A DNA stretch of 64,000 nucleotides from Larix kaempferi (taxonomy: Eukaryota; Streptophyta; Pinopsida; Pinales; Pinaceae): NCBI GenBank assembly GCA_027924585.1, contig BSBM01000059.1, positions 6,234,786 through 6,298,785 of the forward strand, given 5' to 3'. Positions 11,363 through 22,607 of this stretch are shown here, in pieces. Position 1 is the first letter of the stretch. Each line of letters begins with the position of its first letter. A program made the translations under genes and the position numbers. The notes beneath the pieces were generated by a model that did not search any database, had not been told where the DNA came from, and saw only the letters and a list, made by a program, of their open reading frames with translations.

Positions 11363-11891
11363 TTGGAATCGTTGGATTCTAATTCGGCTTAGTTAGAAAA
11401 CAATACCACGCTGAGGTTGAAGATATTGGCCTCTTTAACTGAGAGTGAATCCCCCACTGCAATGATCTCACTCACTGCTGCAAATGCTTCTTTATTGATC
11501 TTGTTTTTATTTCAAGGTCGTGAAACCCTATCACTAGCGCTGAGGGTATTCTTGCCATTTTCTCCTCAGGGAATCTGGGCTTCTTGTGGAACTATGCATG
11601 TATTTAACCATCCAACATTTTTTGAGCCTCAGAGAGATCATGCTTTCCAAAACAAAACTCGCACGCAAATCTATCAGAAGATGTTGTGGACTTTCGATAG
11701 GCCCATCTCGGCCATAATCATCGCTGCAATTAAAGATTGAGGGAATGAATTGTCTATCTTGCCAGTTGATTGAATGACATACCCGACAAGTGAAGATCTA
11801 AGAGTCCACCGGTCTGCAAGGTTCAATATTTCCTGTGAGGTCGTTCCTCCTTGCCTTATATTCCATTCAATCGAAGTAACCAAAGAGGTAT
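11363..11891. other. Unassigned DNA next to the CACTA terminus
   Basis: Overlapping open frames occur on both strands (11,417-11,740 plus; 11,674-11,985 minus) but neither has a recognised domain. The sequence flanks the putative transposon end at 11,892. Confidence 0.4.
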
Positions 11892-12420
11892 CACTAGTAC
11901 ATATGGTCAAAATTGCCACAATTTTTCGTTGTAATTGCCACGATTTTTCGTTGTAATTGCCACGATTTTTCGTTGTAATTGCCATGATTTTTCATTGTAA
12001 TTGCAACGATTCGAGTTTCATTTTTTCGTGGCTATCGTTTCGTGGATATAGGGACAAAGATTCACAGTCGTGGCAATAGCAACGCTCCCCATTGGCCACG
12101 TGTCACCTATACAACAGTTCTCAGATCTTCAGAATTTGAAACCGCCCATGAATTTTCGTCGCTATATCGACGCACATCTTCTATAAATTTCCACACATAT
12201 GCCAAACCTACCATGAAAGTGCGTCGCAGTATACACGAATCGAATCACTAACTTTCGTGGCAGGTTCAACATCTGCGTGGAAACATTTTCTATAGTTCCA
12301 TGAATGTTCATCTCAGTATCCACGCATCGATTCTCTAACTTTCATGTCAGGTTCAGCATCAGCGTGGAAATATTTTCTATAGTCTACCTGAATGTTCGTC
12401 GATATATTGACCATACCTGG
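11892..12420 (+). mobile_element. CACTA-type terminus with subterminal repeats
   Basis: CACTAGTACATATGGTC at 11,892 starts with the CACTA hallmark. From 11,911 to about 12,010 it is followed by 4.5 copies of a 22-bp repeat, TTTTTCGTTGTAATTGCCAC-like. It is then followed by palindromic GTCGC/GCGACG-style motifs (for example TCGTCGCTATATCGACGCAC near 12,160) and an 87-bp unit repeated at about 12,248 and 12,335. Tandem subterminal repeats next to a CACTA end are what En/Spm transposases bind. The 3 bases before CACTA are TAT. The partner end was not identified with confidence. Confidence 0.55.
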
Positions 12421-15400
12421 AAGTGTTAAAAAAAAATAAAGCAGACTAAATGGAAATCCTAGAATCATTTTCGAGAAACCATATGTCAAGGAACAATATA
12501 AGTTGCTACAATCTCTGCAATATATAAGCAACATGAGAAGTTATATCTACAATAATATTTTATGCTAATCCATGTCGTTGGAGAAAAAAGTCAATGCAAT
12601 CTTGAAAATTCTTCAACTAAGCAAACACATCACTTGCATTTCTATCAACACTCTTTGATTATGGACACCAATTCCAATATATATATTCTATACAACACGC
12701 CTCCTAGAAATAAATAGTCAAACAATGGTTAAGAAAATTAACTATAAATAAGGAATTATTTCTATCATTTTCATCAATGCAAAACAACCTCATTCTCAGT
12801 AATATTGAGGTGGCCCAGCGACAACATTCTTAACAATATTGAAGTAGCTTATAGACATTGTGATCCCTACTTGAAACTATCCATTGCATATTTCAATCTT
12901 TTGACTATCCAATTAAGAATATCATTGACGGGATACTCACATATGGATCAAAAGACAACATTCAAAAGTCATTGCAAGTGATGGAGCATTATATTTGATA
13001 TTATTCTTCCTCATGCAATCTTGGTGTAACAATAGCTCCAACATCCATAATCTTCAATAATCTAGCTGCATTGTGTTACAACATAAATTCAAGAAAGGTC
13101 GACTTTGAAGGATCCATCAAAATGGAATGAATCTAGGGTTCACGCCACTTTTATTTGAATGCTATAAGTCTCCAAAATTTCTAGTGCCCTAACACAGTCT
13201 TCCACAAAGGTAATATCAGTCCATAGTTTGCACTCCAGGTATAAGCAGTCCTTTAAAAATGAAGATTTAAGCCAAATGTGGAAGAGTGGGATCAACACAT
13301 TTACCAGTCACCCCAGTATCATTGTAGTTTGGGGTTTCCACATGGCTCCAATGATCCTTCATATTCTTTCCATTGGGATTATGATACTTTGATAGATATG
13401 GAATTCTCCAAGGCTTTCACTCCACAAGGTGGCATTACCAGTCTTCACAATGGAGTCACCACGATATCAAGTTGTCCAACACTTAATGGTTCACCAGTCT
13501 CACACACTCCGACTCTTATAATTGTGACACATTTTCACCATGCAATCATTGTGATATAAAAATAAATCCAATTCCACTAGTTACCACTCACCCAATGCAC
13601 AACCAATGGAACCAATTTTTAGCTCTTCAAAAGAAGTGAGGCAGTCTGCATAGCTCTCAAAAAATGTAGAAGTAGAATGGTCTAGGGTTCTCACCATCTT
13701 CATTGTTTCAATTTGTTCCAACTTTCCAGTCATCACCGCAGCTTGGAGAGAGGTCTTCACTAGCTGAGGTTTCACCCACAACATCAAACAATGTTAACTT
13801 CATAGGGAAATTCGCACCAATAGAGGGAATTTTCAGCAATATCAATAACTCTACACAGTTGCAGAAATATTTGTACTAGGTTTTTCACGGAGTAATAGAT
13901 AAAAGGACACACATATTAGGGTTCTCCGTTGGGTTTTCTCCAGTTCACATTTGGAACACTCCACTTAGGTCCATTCACTAGTATTCAACTCAGTTCATCA
14001 ATGCACAACACAATGCTTCTCTTCAGGAGGACTGATACGTAACTCAATGGTATCACTTCTCACTATTATGGAAGGATCACGCACCAAAAATCATCCAAAA
14101 AATCTCACTCCAGATGCAATAGCAACAGTACTCTCAATGCACAATTTCACTGGAAAGCATACATACCAGAATGGACACTATGCAGAACATACTTTGACCA
14201 AGGACAAATATCCTAGAGACCTATGCAAATAGCTCAACAAATTGAAAAAGAAGAACAGGTGTTTGAAGGTACAAATCTTGCAACAAAAGCATAAGGAGTA
14301 GTTGAACATGATTAAGACATGGAGGTACAAACATGACACTTTTTGCTGAGTTATTTATTTGATTAAGATTTCATTTCAAATAAAAAGTGCACAAAGATCA
14401 TTTGGCGTTTGGGAGAAAAATGAAAAATACTGGACTGCCTGTATAATGTAGTTTATAGAATTCCCTACTCCGATAGTTTTCATGTATAATGGAATTTCCC
14501 AATCGCCATCGAAACTCCAACTTTCGGTAACCACCAGAATTTATGTAGCTTGCAATTTGTAAAAGACCACAATGCCCAGATTGTTCATAAAAGACCACAA
14601 TTTGATATTAATGAAGTAGTGAATACTCAACAGTGTAGAATAAGTCCTGTAGGTGACTGCTAATGTCTCCTTCAATCAACAGCTACTAAATAAACCAATA
14701 TATTGCATTCCTTGTTTCCCCAAGTTACCCTCAGCACCCAAAATAACCAAAGGAAACATTACTAGTGTATATGGTTATCATACCACTTATAATGTTTTTT
14801 TCAATACAACAATTGAAAAAAGAAGACTCTATCCCATGAAATCAATACTTAAGGAAATCAATTTTATGGTATTGTGCACCAGAAAAAATTTCGTTCATGG
14901 AATCATTTGCGTAAGGGAATGAAGGAAATTATAAAATCTGTAATTGACTATGCCAAGCTAACCCATCATCTTTATTTTCTTTCTCAGATTCTTACAACTT
15001 AAGGAAATCAACATCTTAAACACTGTGATATGGTAATCGATACATGTGTTTACACAAGAATCATAAGATCAGGAAACTAACAAACAAGGGATATATGGTT
15101 AATCACCTGACACCCCAAATGATACCCAAGTTGTTTATACTGATAATATGGACAACTCTCATCCCTAGATGCAAATTTGAAACCAAGCTCTTAAGAATTG
15201 GAAAAAGAATGCATTATCATTTTCCAAATAAGCAAAGATTATCTAAGTCTACCTAACAGATGATCACTAAGTTTTACATGCATACTTACCTCTTGTAACC
15301 AAGAACTCCAAATGTACAACCAGTAAATTCTTAACACAGGCTCTTTGGTATATTCATAACTGCCATATCAACAGATTATAATGAGTTACACTGACAAGCA

Positions 15401-15427
15401 AACTAAAATGATAAACTAATATTCAAT
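12421..15427. other. Internal or inter-element DNA, no recognised gene
   Basis: Several short frames occur (13,278-13,559 plus; 13,581-13,787 minus with a TSLQAAVMTGKLEQIETMKM stretch; 14,653-14,922 plus), without a recognised family. The 14,154-14,181 stretch is identical to an exon-intron boundary at 17,408-17,435 (see findings). If 11,892 is the 3' end of the CACTA element, this would be its non-coding interior. Confidence 0.4.
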
Positions 15428-16300
15428 AACATGTAATAAAATAAACATATATATCATATAACAAAAAAAAGATATAGTTGAAGATACCAACCTGGGTGTG
15501 AAACCATTCTTGAAAATATACTCAGAAGTGTTACTTTCAGAAAATACTGTTTGTTCCTCGGAGAGGCCAATCTTCTCTAGGAACCAGCTGACCCTACAAG
15601 AGGGTGTGTACAAACCAGAGAGAGAGAAATGACTGGAGTTGACTAGGTCAATGACAGTCAAGCATAGTACATAACTCAACACAAATAAAGTCACAAAAAT
15701 TATAAACTTCAACCAAGTCTCAGCACAAGAGAAGTGACTATCAACACACCACAACTCATCAAAGTCAAGTACTCTATAAGACCAAAAATTCATCAAGGTG
15801 GTATAAAAAAAATGAAGGAGGGTAAATGACCGCATTAACCACAAGTCAAAGACAAGGTACCACAAGTCCAATAATAACTCAATCAAGGTGGGGAAGGTAC
15901 AAGTATTTAATAACTCAATCAGTAACATGTAATAAAATAAACCAATTTGATCATATAACAATAAGAGAGGTATAATTGAAGATCTCCACGTCAACATTAA
16001 ACCAAAAATCAGATCTGAAGTGTGGGTACAAATATAAACAATGGTCATAAAATAAGAAAATATAAACAATGGTCATAACATAGGTGTGGGTAGTAGAAGA
16101 CCCATGACCCTTAGAACCAAGGGTATGCTCCAAATGTGGCCAAACAACCATAGTACTCTATAAGAGCAAAACTTCAACAAGGTGGTTTTAAAAAAGTTAC
16201 TGAAGGAGGGTAAATGACCCCATTAAACACAAGTGAAAGATAAGGTACCACAAGGCCAATCATAGCTCAATCAAGGTGGCGAAGGTACAACCAGTCATAT
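15428..16300. repeat. Nested diverged duplications (about 384 and 499 bp offsets)
   Basis: CATGTAATAAAATAAAC at about 15,430 recurs near 15,929. The block starting TACTCTATAAGA with GAAGGAGGGTAAATGAC recurs from about 15,770 at about 16,153. A related GGTGGGTAAGTGACCC stretch occurs again near 22,350. The 217-codon minus-strand frame over this region (15,416-16,069) is hydrophobic and probably fortuitous. A possible exon relic inside it (VSWFLEKIGLSEEQTVFSES, about 15,500-15,590 minus) follows a TTGTAG acceptor but cannot be assigned. Confidence 0.65.
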
Positions 16301-16404
16301 CTCTCTCAAATGTACAGCCGTTCCATATAACCTGAAAGTTCATCATCACAGTATAAGGAAGGGTGGTGGGATGCCAAATAAAAATATCCCTTATTTCTCT
16401 CTAT

Positions 16405-16915
16405 GCAATCCTGATAGCATCACATAACATATAAGTACCTTGTACTATAGAAAATAAAAGCCACCTGTGTTACCTTTCAATTTAGGAATATGGTCTACAA
16501 AAGCAAAATTTCATCACAATTACCATCCAAATTTCTGACTAGTGCTAAAGCAACAGTAAAATATTTTATAACATAATTTTGATCTCTATCAACTTCAGCA
16601 CTCCTCTATGGTCCATGTGCTGAAGTTGGTCCTTGAGATGTAATGGGCAATAATCAAATTATAACATATGCAGCAGAAGTAAATAAGCAATGAAATTATA
16701 ATGTGTGAGAAAACACAAAATTTGAATATTAAAATACAAAATAATTATAAACAAGCATACAATGACTTGTGATGACATTTAAATTTAAAATTCAAATTCT
16801 AAGAAAATAAAAGATATAAATGGGAAAATTCCTAAGAGCATCACATAAAAGATAAGTACCTCTTAACTATACCAAATAAAAGTTATCTATGTTACATACT
16901 AACAAAGTTTCATAC
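16405..16915. repeat. Diverged direct repeat pair, about 425 bp apart
   Basis: AGCATCACATAACATATAAGTACC near 16,416 recurs as a close relative near 16,838, each followed by an ACTATA-AAATAAAAG and TGTTAC segment. It lies just downstream of the end of the transposase-like gene. Confidence 0.6.
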
Positions 16916-16964
16916 TAATAACGTCGATATCCATCAAAATACAAGTCATGAATTTATGTTGCAT

Positions 16965-19123
16965 CTACTTTTTCATTGATTTCTGTTTTTTTGCATTGTA
17001 AAAAGTTGCGAGTACGGTATCGCAATCATCAATTGGCGCAGTATTTATTGCGATATCTCCTATTATTGTTTGTGTTTCCATGCCCTCATTTATGCCACTT
17101 CTTGTATGTCGCTGAGCAGGGCGTGGAGGCAGCTCTGAAGGGGTGTGAACTGCAACAACGAAAATCAGCATATATATATGACATTGAATTATTATTGAAA
17201 TAAATATTTCATTATTTTGATTAAAATTACAATATTTCTCTTTACCAGTCTCTGTAGATGTGACAACTGGGGTGTTAATTGGAGGTCTAGTTGTTTCCTC
17301 TTGCAGTTCATGCTCCCGAGCTGCATGGTCTTCCATTGAAAGGAGAAAATTTATAAGTATACGTCAGGAAATATATATATCTAATCACAGTAGATATTTC
17401 TATTTCCAAAGCATACATACCAGAATGGACACTATTCTCCACGCCATCATGGGACATATGCACCCCAACATCAACATGTACTTGCTGAGTACCGCTAGAT
17501 TCACTGTTGCAGTTGCATTGTTGCTTAAAGACAAACATAAATGATTAGTTATGGGTGATATAATCAGAAGTACTGAATAGACTTTAATAGTATACTACAA
17601 TTGGTGATATACCTGCATTTGCGTCATTGGGGAGATTGGAGTCTACCCCAAGCTTTTCCAGTGTTCAACCACACTTTTAAAACCAAACTTGAAACCAAGC
17701 TTTAGGTCTTCCTCGGTGGCACCAACTTGGAACGTATTTCCCTGCAGTGAATGATAACACATTTTAAAATTTCCAGTATCAAAATCATATATTTGTTCGG
17801 TACTGTTAAATAAATATTCCCAACAATTAATCATTTCATACTTACGATTCTTGCTCTTAGTTTTCTATAGCCACCCTGTCCCAATCTATGTTGCCCGTGC
17901 TTTTCCATTCTAGCCTTGGTTGCTTTGGAGGTGTTAGGTAGCCTATATATGAAAATTTTGAAAAACCTTAGATATCAAAAATCTTACTTAAAACAAAAAA
18001 GAAAAAAATAATTGAGCTTATTTCAGTAAAAAGATGATATATGTTGTACCTTGCTTTACCAGGCTGTGGTTGTTTTCCTTGTTTTTTTTGCAAGTTCTCC
18101 TTTGCATCATCTATGAGTGCCTTCCACTCTTTCTCAGGAACCATGGGAGGGCACTCATGCCTAAGTTCAGCTTGCAATCTTTCCCTATATTGGGCCCTGG
18201 TATATTTCAAATTCTTACCGGCTAACCTTGCAACAACTTTCCTGTTGAAAGTATTGCCGAACAAGTTGACTATGTGGTCCATCAATTCATCTCTCTTAGT
18301 GCTATCTTGGCTATTCCATCGTGTGCGAATGGTGGGTCCAAACAACTCCAAGGCTTTGTCAGTCAAATGCCTGTAGAAGACATTGTTTCCTGCAAAAACA
18401 TGTAATCCATTAATTTATAATAATTTCAACATATGTCTATTTCAATTTCATGATTAAAATCAATAAATTAATGGATAAATACCAACAATTTTCTGAATCT
18501 TGATAGGAACACAAGAGTCATCCACCAGAAAGGTGAGATCCAGTGATCCAGTGCTTTTAACTCGTGTTGCTCCAGGAAAAGTTTCCTGGTCGTCTACAGT
18601 ATGTTCATCTCCAGAGTCATGTGGAGTCCTAGGCTCCGTCTCATCATGCTCCGGCATGGCATCATGCTCTCTCTCATAAGTGCCATCATCAATGGATTCG
18701 AGGCCAATCGCAGGAGTTCCAAAAAGCCTCATTGGTACATTGCTTCTTTTTCGCTGCATTGGAGCATCACTGCTACCTATACTTGTCTCGGCAGGTTCTA
18801 TAGTCACGAGTTTTAAAAAATCCTACAAACAATAAACTTTACTTTATTAGATCATTTGGAATAATAAAAAACATAATATCAGATATGAAATCACAACATA
18901 GCTTAACAAAATTTGTGAAGATGCCACTTACCCCATAAGATTTTATTTGATCTTGCAGCTCTAGAATCCTTGCCTTGTTCTCCTGTGCCAAGGGCTTTTT
19001 GCGAGCCAAGGCAAGCATTTCTATGTTTTCCTTTTTCAAGGCTACTCCAAAAGTGTGCAGTGGGTCAGTGGAATAGAAAATCTCTTCCTCAAACCCCTCA
19101 TCACCCAGATCGTGTGCACGTGA
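16965..19123 (-). pseudogene. Transposase_24/TnpA-like part of a CACTA-associated gene
   Basis: Eight consecutive exons on the minus strand: 18,932-19,123; 18,483-18,822; 18,050-18,389; 17,846-17,942; 17,613-17,741; 17,421-17,523; 17,246-17,329; 16,965-17,149. All start after AG and end before GT, and phases agree at every junction. Order in the protein: a coiled-coil-like Lys/Glu stretch, an acidic and low-complexity region, then the core. The core contains ELFGPTIRTRWNSQDSTKRD, LKYTRAQYRERLQAELRHEC, PEKEWKALIDDAKENLQ and ARMEKHGQHRLGQGGYRKL, reminiscent of the plant Transposase_24 (Ptta/En-Spm) DNA-binding subunit. The tail is hydrophilic and ends at TAG 16,965. One in-frame TAG at 17,643-17,645 interrupts exon 17,613-17,741. 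Using a weak alternative GTAGAC donor just before it would also restore a frame. Inferred role: accessory transposase that binds element ends, working with the TNP2-type protein encoded at 29-31 kb. Confidence 0.62.
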
Positions 19124-19228
19124 CTAAATTCAGCAAACAATAAATTAAATTAAGCAATATAATTTTAACATCATTCAAATATCGATATTGTAATGAAAAT
19201 TAAGTTACTATTATGCACTAACACTTAC

Positions 19229-20130
19229 CTGATGCGGTGTTATGGCCGGTGAGTGTCCACGATGAACCGACGCCGTGGAAGCAGCAGGTGCCTTTCCACG
19301 GTCCTGAATGAACCAGTAATCCATCATAATGTCAGAAAAATGAACCAGTAATCCATCATAAGCTCAGAAAAATGTGAATGACAATAGTGGACATTGAATG
19401 TTAACATACTAAATCGAAACATTTAGTTATTTTACTTAACACTTACTTGAGGGGCCACAGAGTGTGACCTTCCACGGTCACCCTCGACCATGGAAGCAGT
19501 AGGTGCCTTTCCAATGGCGCCACCCCGATACAATAAATCAATAAATAAATGTTTACCTCATACTAAATAATTGTAACATAAAGAAAAATGAGATATTGCA
19601 TTAATATTTATTTTTACCTAAGAAATAGAAGATACATGTTCGGCTCCATGGCCATGAGCATAATCCTGCCACAGTTTAATAAGCATGCTATCATATGGAA
19701 ATATTAACAATAAGCAAGGAAAAAGTGAATGCTAACAGTGAAAATCAGAACATCTTGTTATTGTAGTCATATTTATTTACTATATTTAACATTTACCTAT
19801 TGGGCGTAGATTCTGACCTTCCACGGTCACCCCGAACCGTGGAAGCATCATGTGCCTTTCCACTGCCGCCACCCTAAGCAAACGTTGAGTCAATAGTTGC
19901 ATCATAAACAAAAATGAGATATTCATAGTAGTGTAATCACCATGTAATCACATGGAAATATTCATAATAAGCATGAATAAAGCGAATGACAACAGTGGAA
20001 ATCGAATGTTAACAGAAAAAACCGAAACATTTAGTTATTGTACTAGTCATATTTAGTTACTACATTTAGCATTTACTTGAAGAGGCATAGTTTCTGATGG
20101 TCCACGGTTACCCTGGACCGCGGAAGCCAC
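19229..20130 (-). repeat. Array of tandemly copied short exons
   Basis: The 3' end of the SET exon (20,077-20,130) and exons 19,797-19,873, 19,447-19,524 and 19,229-19,303 encode versions of one motif of about 25 residues: G-K-A-x-x-A-S-x-V-x-G-D-R-G-R-S-x-S-x-x-P-Q. The following introns also resemble each other (GTAA(A/G)TG at the donor, then AATAACTAAATGTTTCG and ATTCACTTTTTC-like blocks), so 260-350-bp units of exon plus intron were duplicated. A fifth small exon, 19,618-19,665, encodes DYAHGHGAEHVSSIS and then TAG at the donor. Lesions: exon 19,797-19,873 is one base short, and exon 19,447-19,524 is preceded by CGG where an AG acceptor is expected. Confidence 0.75.
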
Positions 20131-20853
20131 ATCTATTCGATTTAAGTTGTAATCGATCAACAACTCTTCACATGCAAGTATTGTTTTTATTGCACATACA
20201 AATATACGATGATGTTCACGTGCCTCAAATTCGTAATTTGGTTGCTTATTTGTTGTCACTGGTCGTGTACTATTTATAAATCCAACAACGTTTCCGGACA
20301 CTTTTTGTCTCCCATCAATATACATAGTCGCCCCGTTGTTTTTATTGTTTTCTGCTAGTTGAATATAATTCGTGGCAACTCCGTATCTCCGCATACTTCG
20401 AGTATATTGGACCAAGATCAACCAATTATTGTATCTATATAGTGGTCCTACATACTCCATCAATTCAGTTACAGTGCCATAGCTTACCTTTATTCCATCC
20501 ATGGAAAATAGCCCCAATCCATGTAAGGACGAAGGAGCGATGCGATACATCCTCCCATTGATGAGGAAATCTATGTCCACTTGAGGTAGCATACTAGGTA
20601 CCCATCGTTGCACTAGATGTTTATACCTCGATGGCAAATCAATGTCTGCTATGCTCTCAACATCATAATTACACGACCCACCGTTGGCAATAAAATATTT
20701 CATGCGTTTATGAAATCTTTTCCTTATCTTTTCAGATCTAGTTGACATAGAACCGGTAGATCTAGTACAACTTGTCTCACTTTCAACCTCTCCGAGTATA
20801 TCTTCATTATCACTTAAGGAAGATAGATCTGACAGATACCTATTTGGTGGTAC
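20077..20853 (-). CDS. SET-domain exon, 5' part of the transposon-associated gene
   Basis: A single stop-free exon of 259 codons, phase 0 at both ends, with acceptor GTGTAG|GTACCA and donor CAA|GTAAATG. It encodes a Ser/Asp-rich leader and then, from Met at 20,748, a basic stretch and a SET-like domain. Visible motifs, numbered from that Met: LHGLGLF (75-81), ELMEYVG (95-101), YID (143-145), GNVVGFINS (152-160), PNYEFE (170-175) and CEELLIDY (193-200). These match the G-x-G-L-F, E-Y-x-G, G-N-x-x-x-F-I-N, P-N and E-E-L-x-x-D-Y blocks of protein-lysine methyltransferases. The usual NHS is N-S only, and the GEEL glycine is Cys. SET proteins transfer methyl from S-adenosylmethionine to lysine. 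Whether this one is active is unknown. It splices in phase into the exon array below it. The 5' exon(s) above 20,853 were not identified. Confidence 0.75.
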
Positions 20854-22607
20854 CTACACTCGAGAAAACAACAATAAACAAGACGGTGCTTTCTTTCTTC
20901 TTTGAAAGTACACATTTACTTAGTTAAACACATTTACTTCCCTCAAATCTGAGGCTTAGGAGGGACATGCCGAACCCTAGTGGGTGTAGTGTTACAAATC
21001 TCAGCTGAAGTGTTTGGTATTGGGAGGACGATTTGTGTCAGGAAGAGACCAAGTTACAGTGCCATAACAAGCTGTCCATATGACACCACATTCATCACTG
21101 TAGGCTGTGAGCTCTTTTGTGGACTGATTTTGCACATTTGGGGGTCTTTTTCTCTTGTGGGGAGAACAAAACCACCGAGGACAACAAATTAAGGAAGTTA
21201 ACTAGTATATCACCTGGTTTTGGTCCTTCCGACACTGTTGGGCCTATTATTGGCAGCCTACCCTCTTTCTTTGAATGGAATATTTTTGGCAGCCTATCCT
21301 TCATTTTTAAAATTTACATGCTGGTATTTTATGCTAATGCATATCACTCAACTAAGAAACATTATTTGACTATATCAGCCCAACAAACCATAACTACAGT
21401 GAGAGGGTCCACTTAGGAGTACATTGCAGCAGTGTTTGTAACTGTTTCATGTCAAATACATCTTAACCAAATAATCACTAAAATACTACAGCAGAGAACG
21501 CAAAATACATCAGCTAACTTAGGTGAGATATTACACCTTAGACATGTTGCAAATTTCAAATCATGCAAAGTGGCACTCAAATGGCCATGAGAAATTTGAT
21601 TTTCAAAGACTTTCAATATTACGAGGATCTTTTTTGTATCAAGCTTTAGCAAGCAACTTGTAGTATAGATTTTCAGACATTATGTGTATATTGATTTTCC
21701 GACTATATTGATTTAAAAAAAAAAATAATAATAAATTTCAATCAAGAATGAGCGTATCCATCAACCAAGCAAGAGGACCAAACCAGAAAAATGTCAACCT
21801 GAGAGTAGTATGGTGAACAACCAGAAATGAATTTATATTAACAAGGGAAATTAACAACAACGACTCAGTTAAGGGAGATTGACATTTATTAACTCTCCAC
21901 AATATCTCAATAATTCAATTGGACAGGTGTACACATCAATATACTTTAATAAGCAATACTGAAATGAGCAGGTGTACACATCAATATACATTTCATTTAA
22001 TAAGCAAGTATTGAAATTAAATAGCAAGACAGAAATTAAACACAGTTTTCATATCTTTCAACTTTTCATATTTAGCACTCCCAAGCCTGGGTAAGAGTAT
22101 CAGCATATGAGGTTAAGTTCAGATCAGCATAGGTCATTGTTCAAAGGACATTGATCATGTAGCCCACTAAGACATAATCACAAAACTATGTCAAGTCAAA
22201 CGTGGGTGAGGGTACCATGACCAAAATAAAAAAAATGGTACAAGTTGAAAAGATGATAATGGGTGTTATGACCGAACTCCCTTTGTACCAAAGGGTGTAC
22301 CACAACCAAAGTACCCAAAAGACCAAAGAAATAAGTTAAAGAATAACTTAAGGTGGGTAAGTGACCCTAATAATCACAAGTCGAAAACACCATGCATACA
22401 AAGAAGAAATGAAGTCCATGTTCATAGTCTCATGATGAATAGGATTGTCATGGATGGCAACATAAAAGTAACTAACCATTATGGAAAACATATAATTTTT
22501 TTTATGACTTTCAAAAGTAAGATCTAAAAGTTTTATGACTTTCTTTTCAGTCTTTATGACAATTTGAATGGACATGCCCCACTCATAGCCAAATGCTTTT
22601 GATATAT
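20854..22607. other. 5' flank of the SET/transposase gene; no assigned gene
   Basis: A minus-strand stretch near 20,945-21,000 can be read as TTPTRVRHVPPKPQ and could be part of an upstream exon, but no good donor joins it. The frames at 20,980-21,192 and 21,095-21,416 overlap on both strands and have no recognised domain. The sequence above 21,700 is AT-rich. Confidence 0.4.
22370..22480. repeat. Copy 1 of a dispersed repeat of about 100 bp
   Basis: The block AAAGAAGAAATGAAGTCCAT-GTTCATAGTCTCATGATGAAT is shared with 24,245-24,345 in the same orientation. On the minus strand both copies read IHHETMNMDFISSL-x-AWCFR. They bracket the unrecognised relic at 22,608-23,552. Confidence 0.8.

Noticed and set aside
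15416-16069. 217-codon hydrophobic minus-strand frame resembling a membrane protein
   Set aside because: It covers diverged duplicated non-coding blocks, the repeats are not kept in frame, and no family motif is present.
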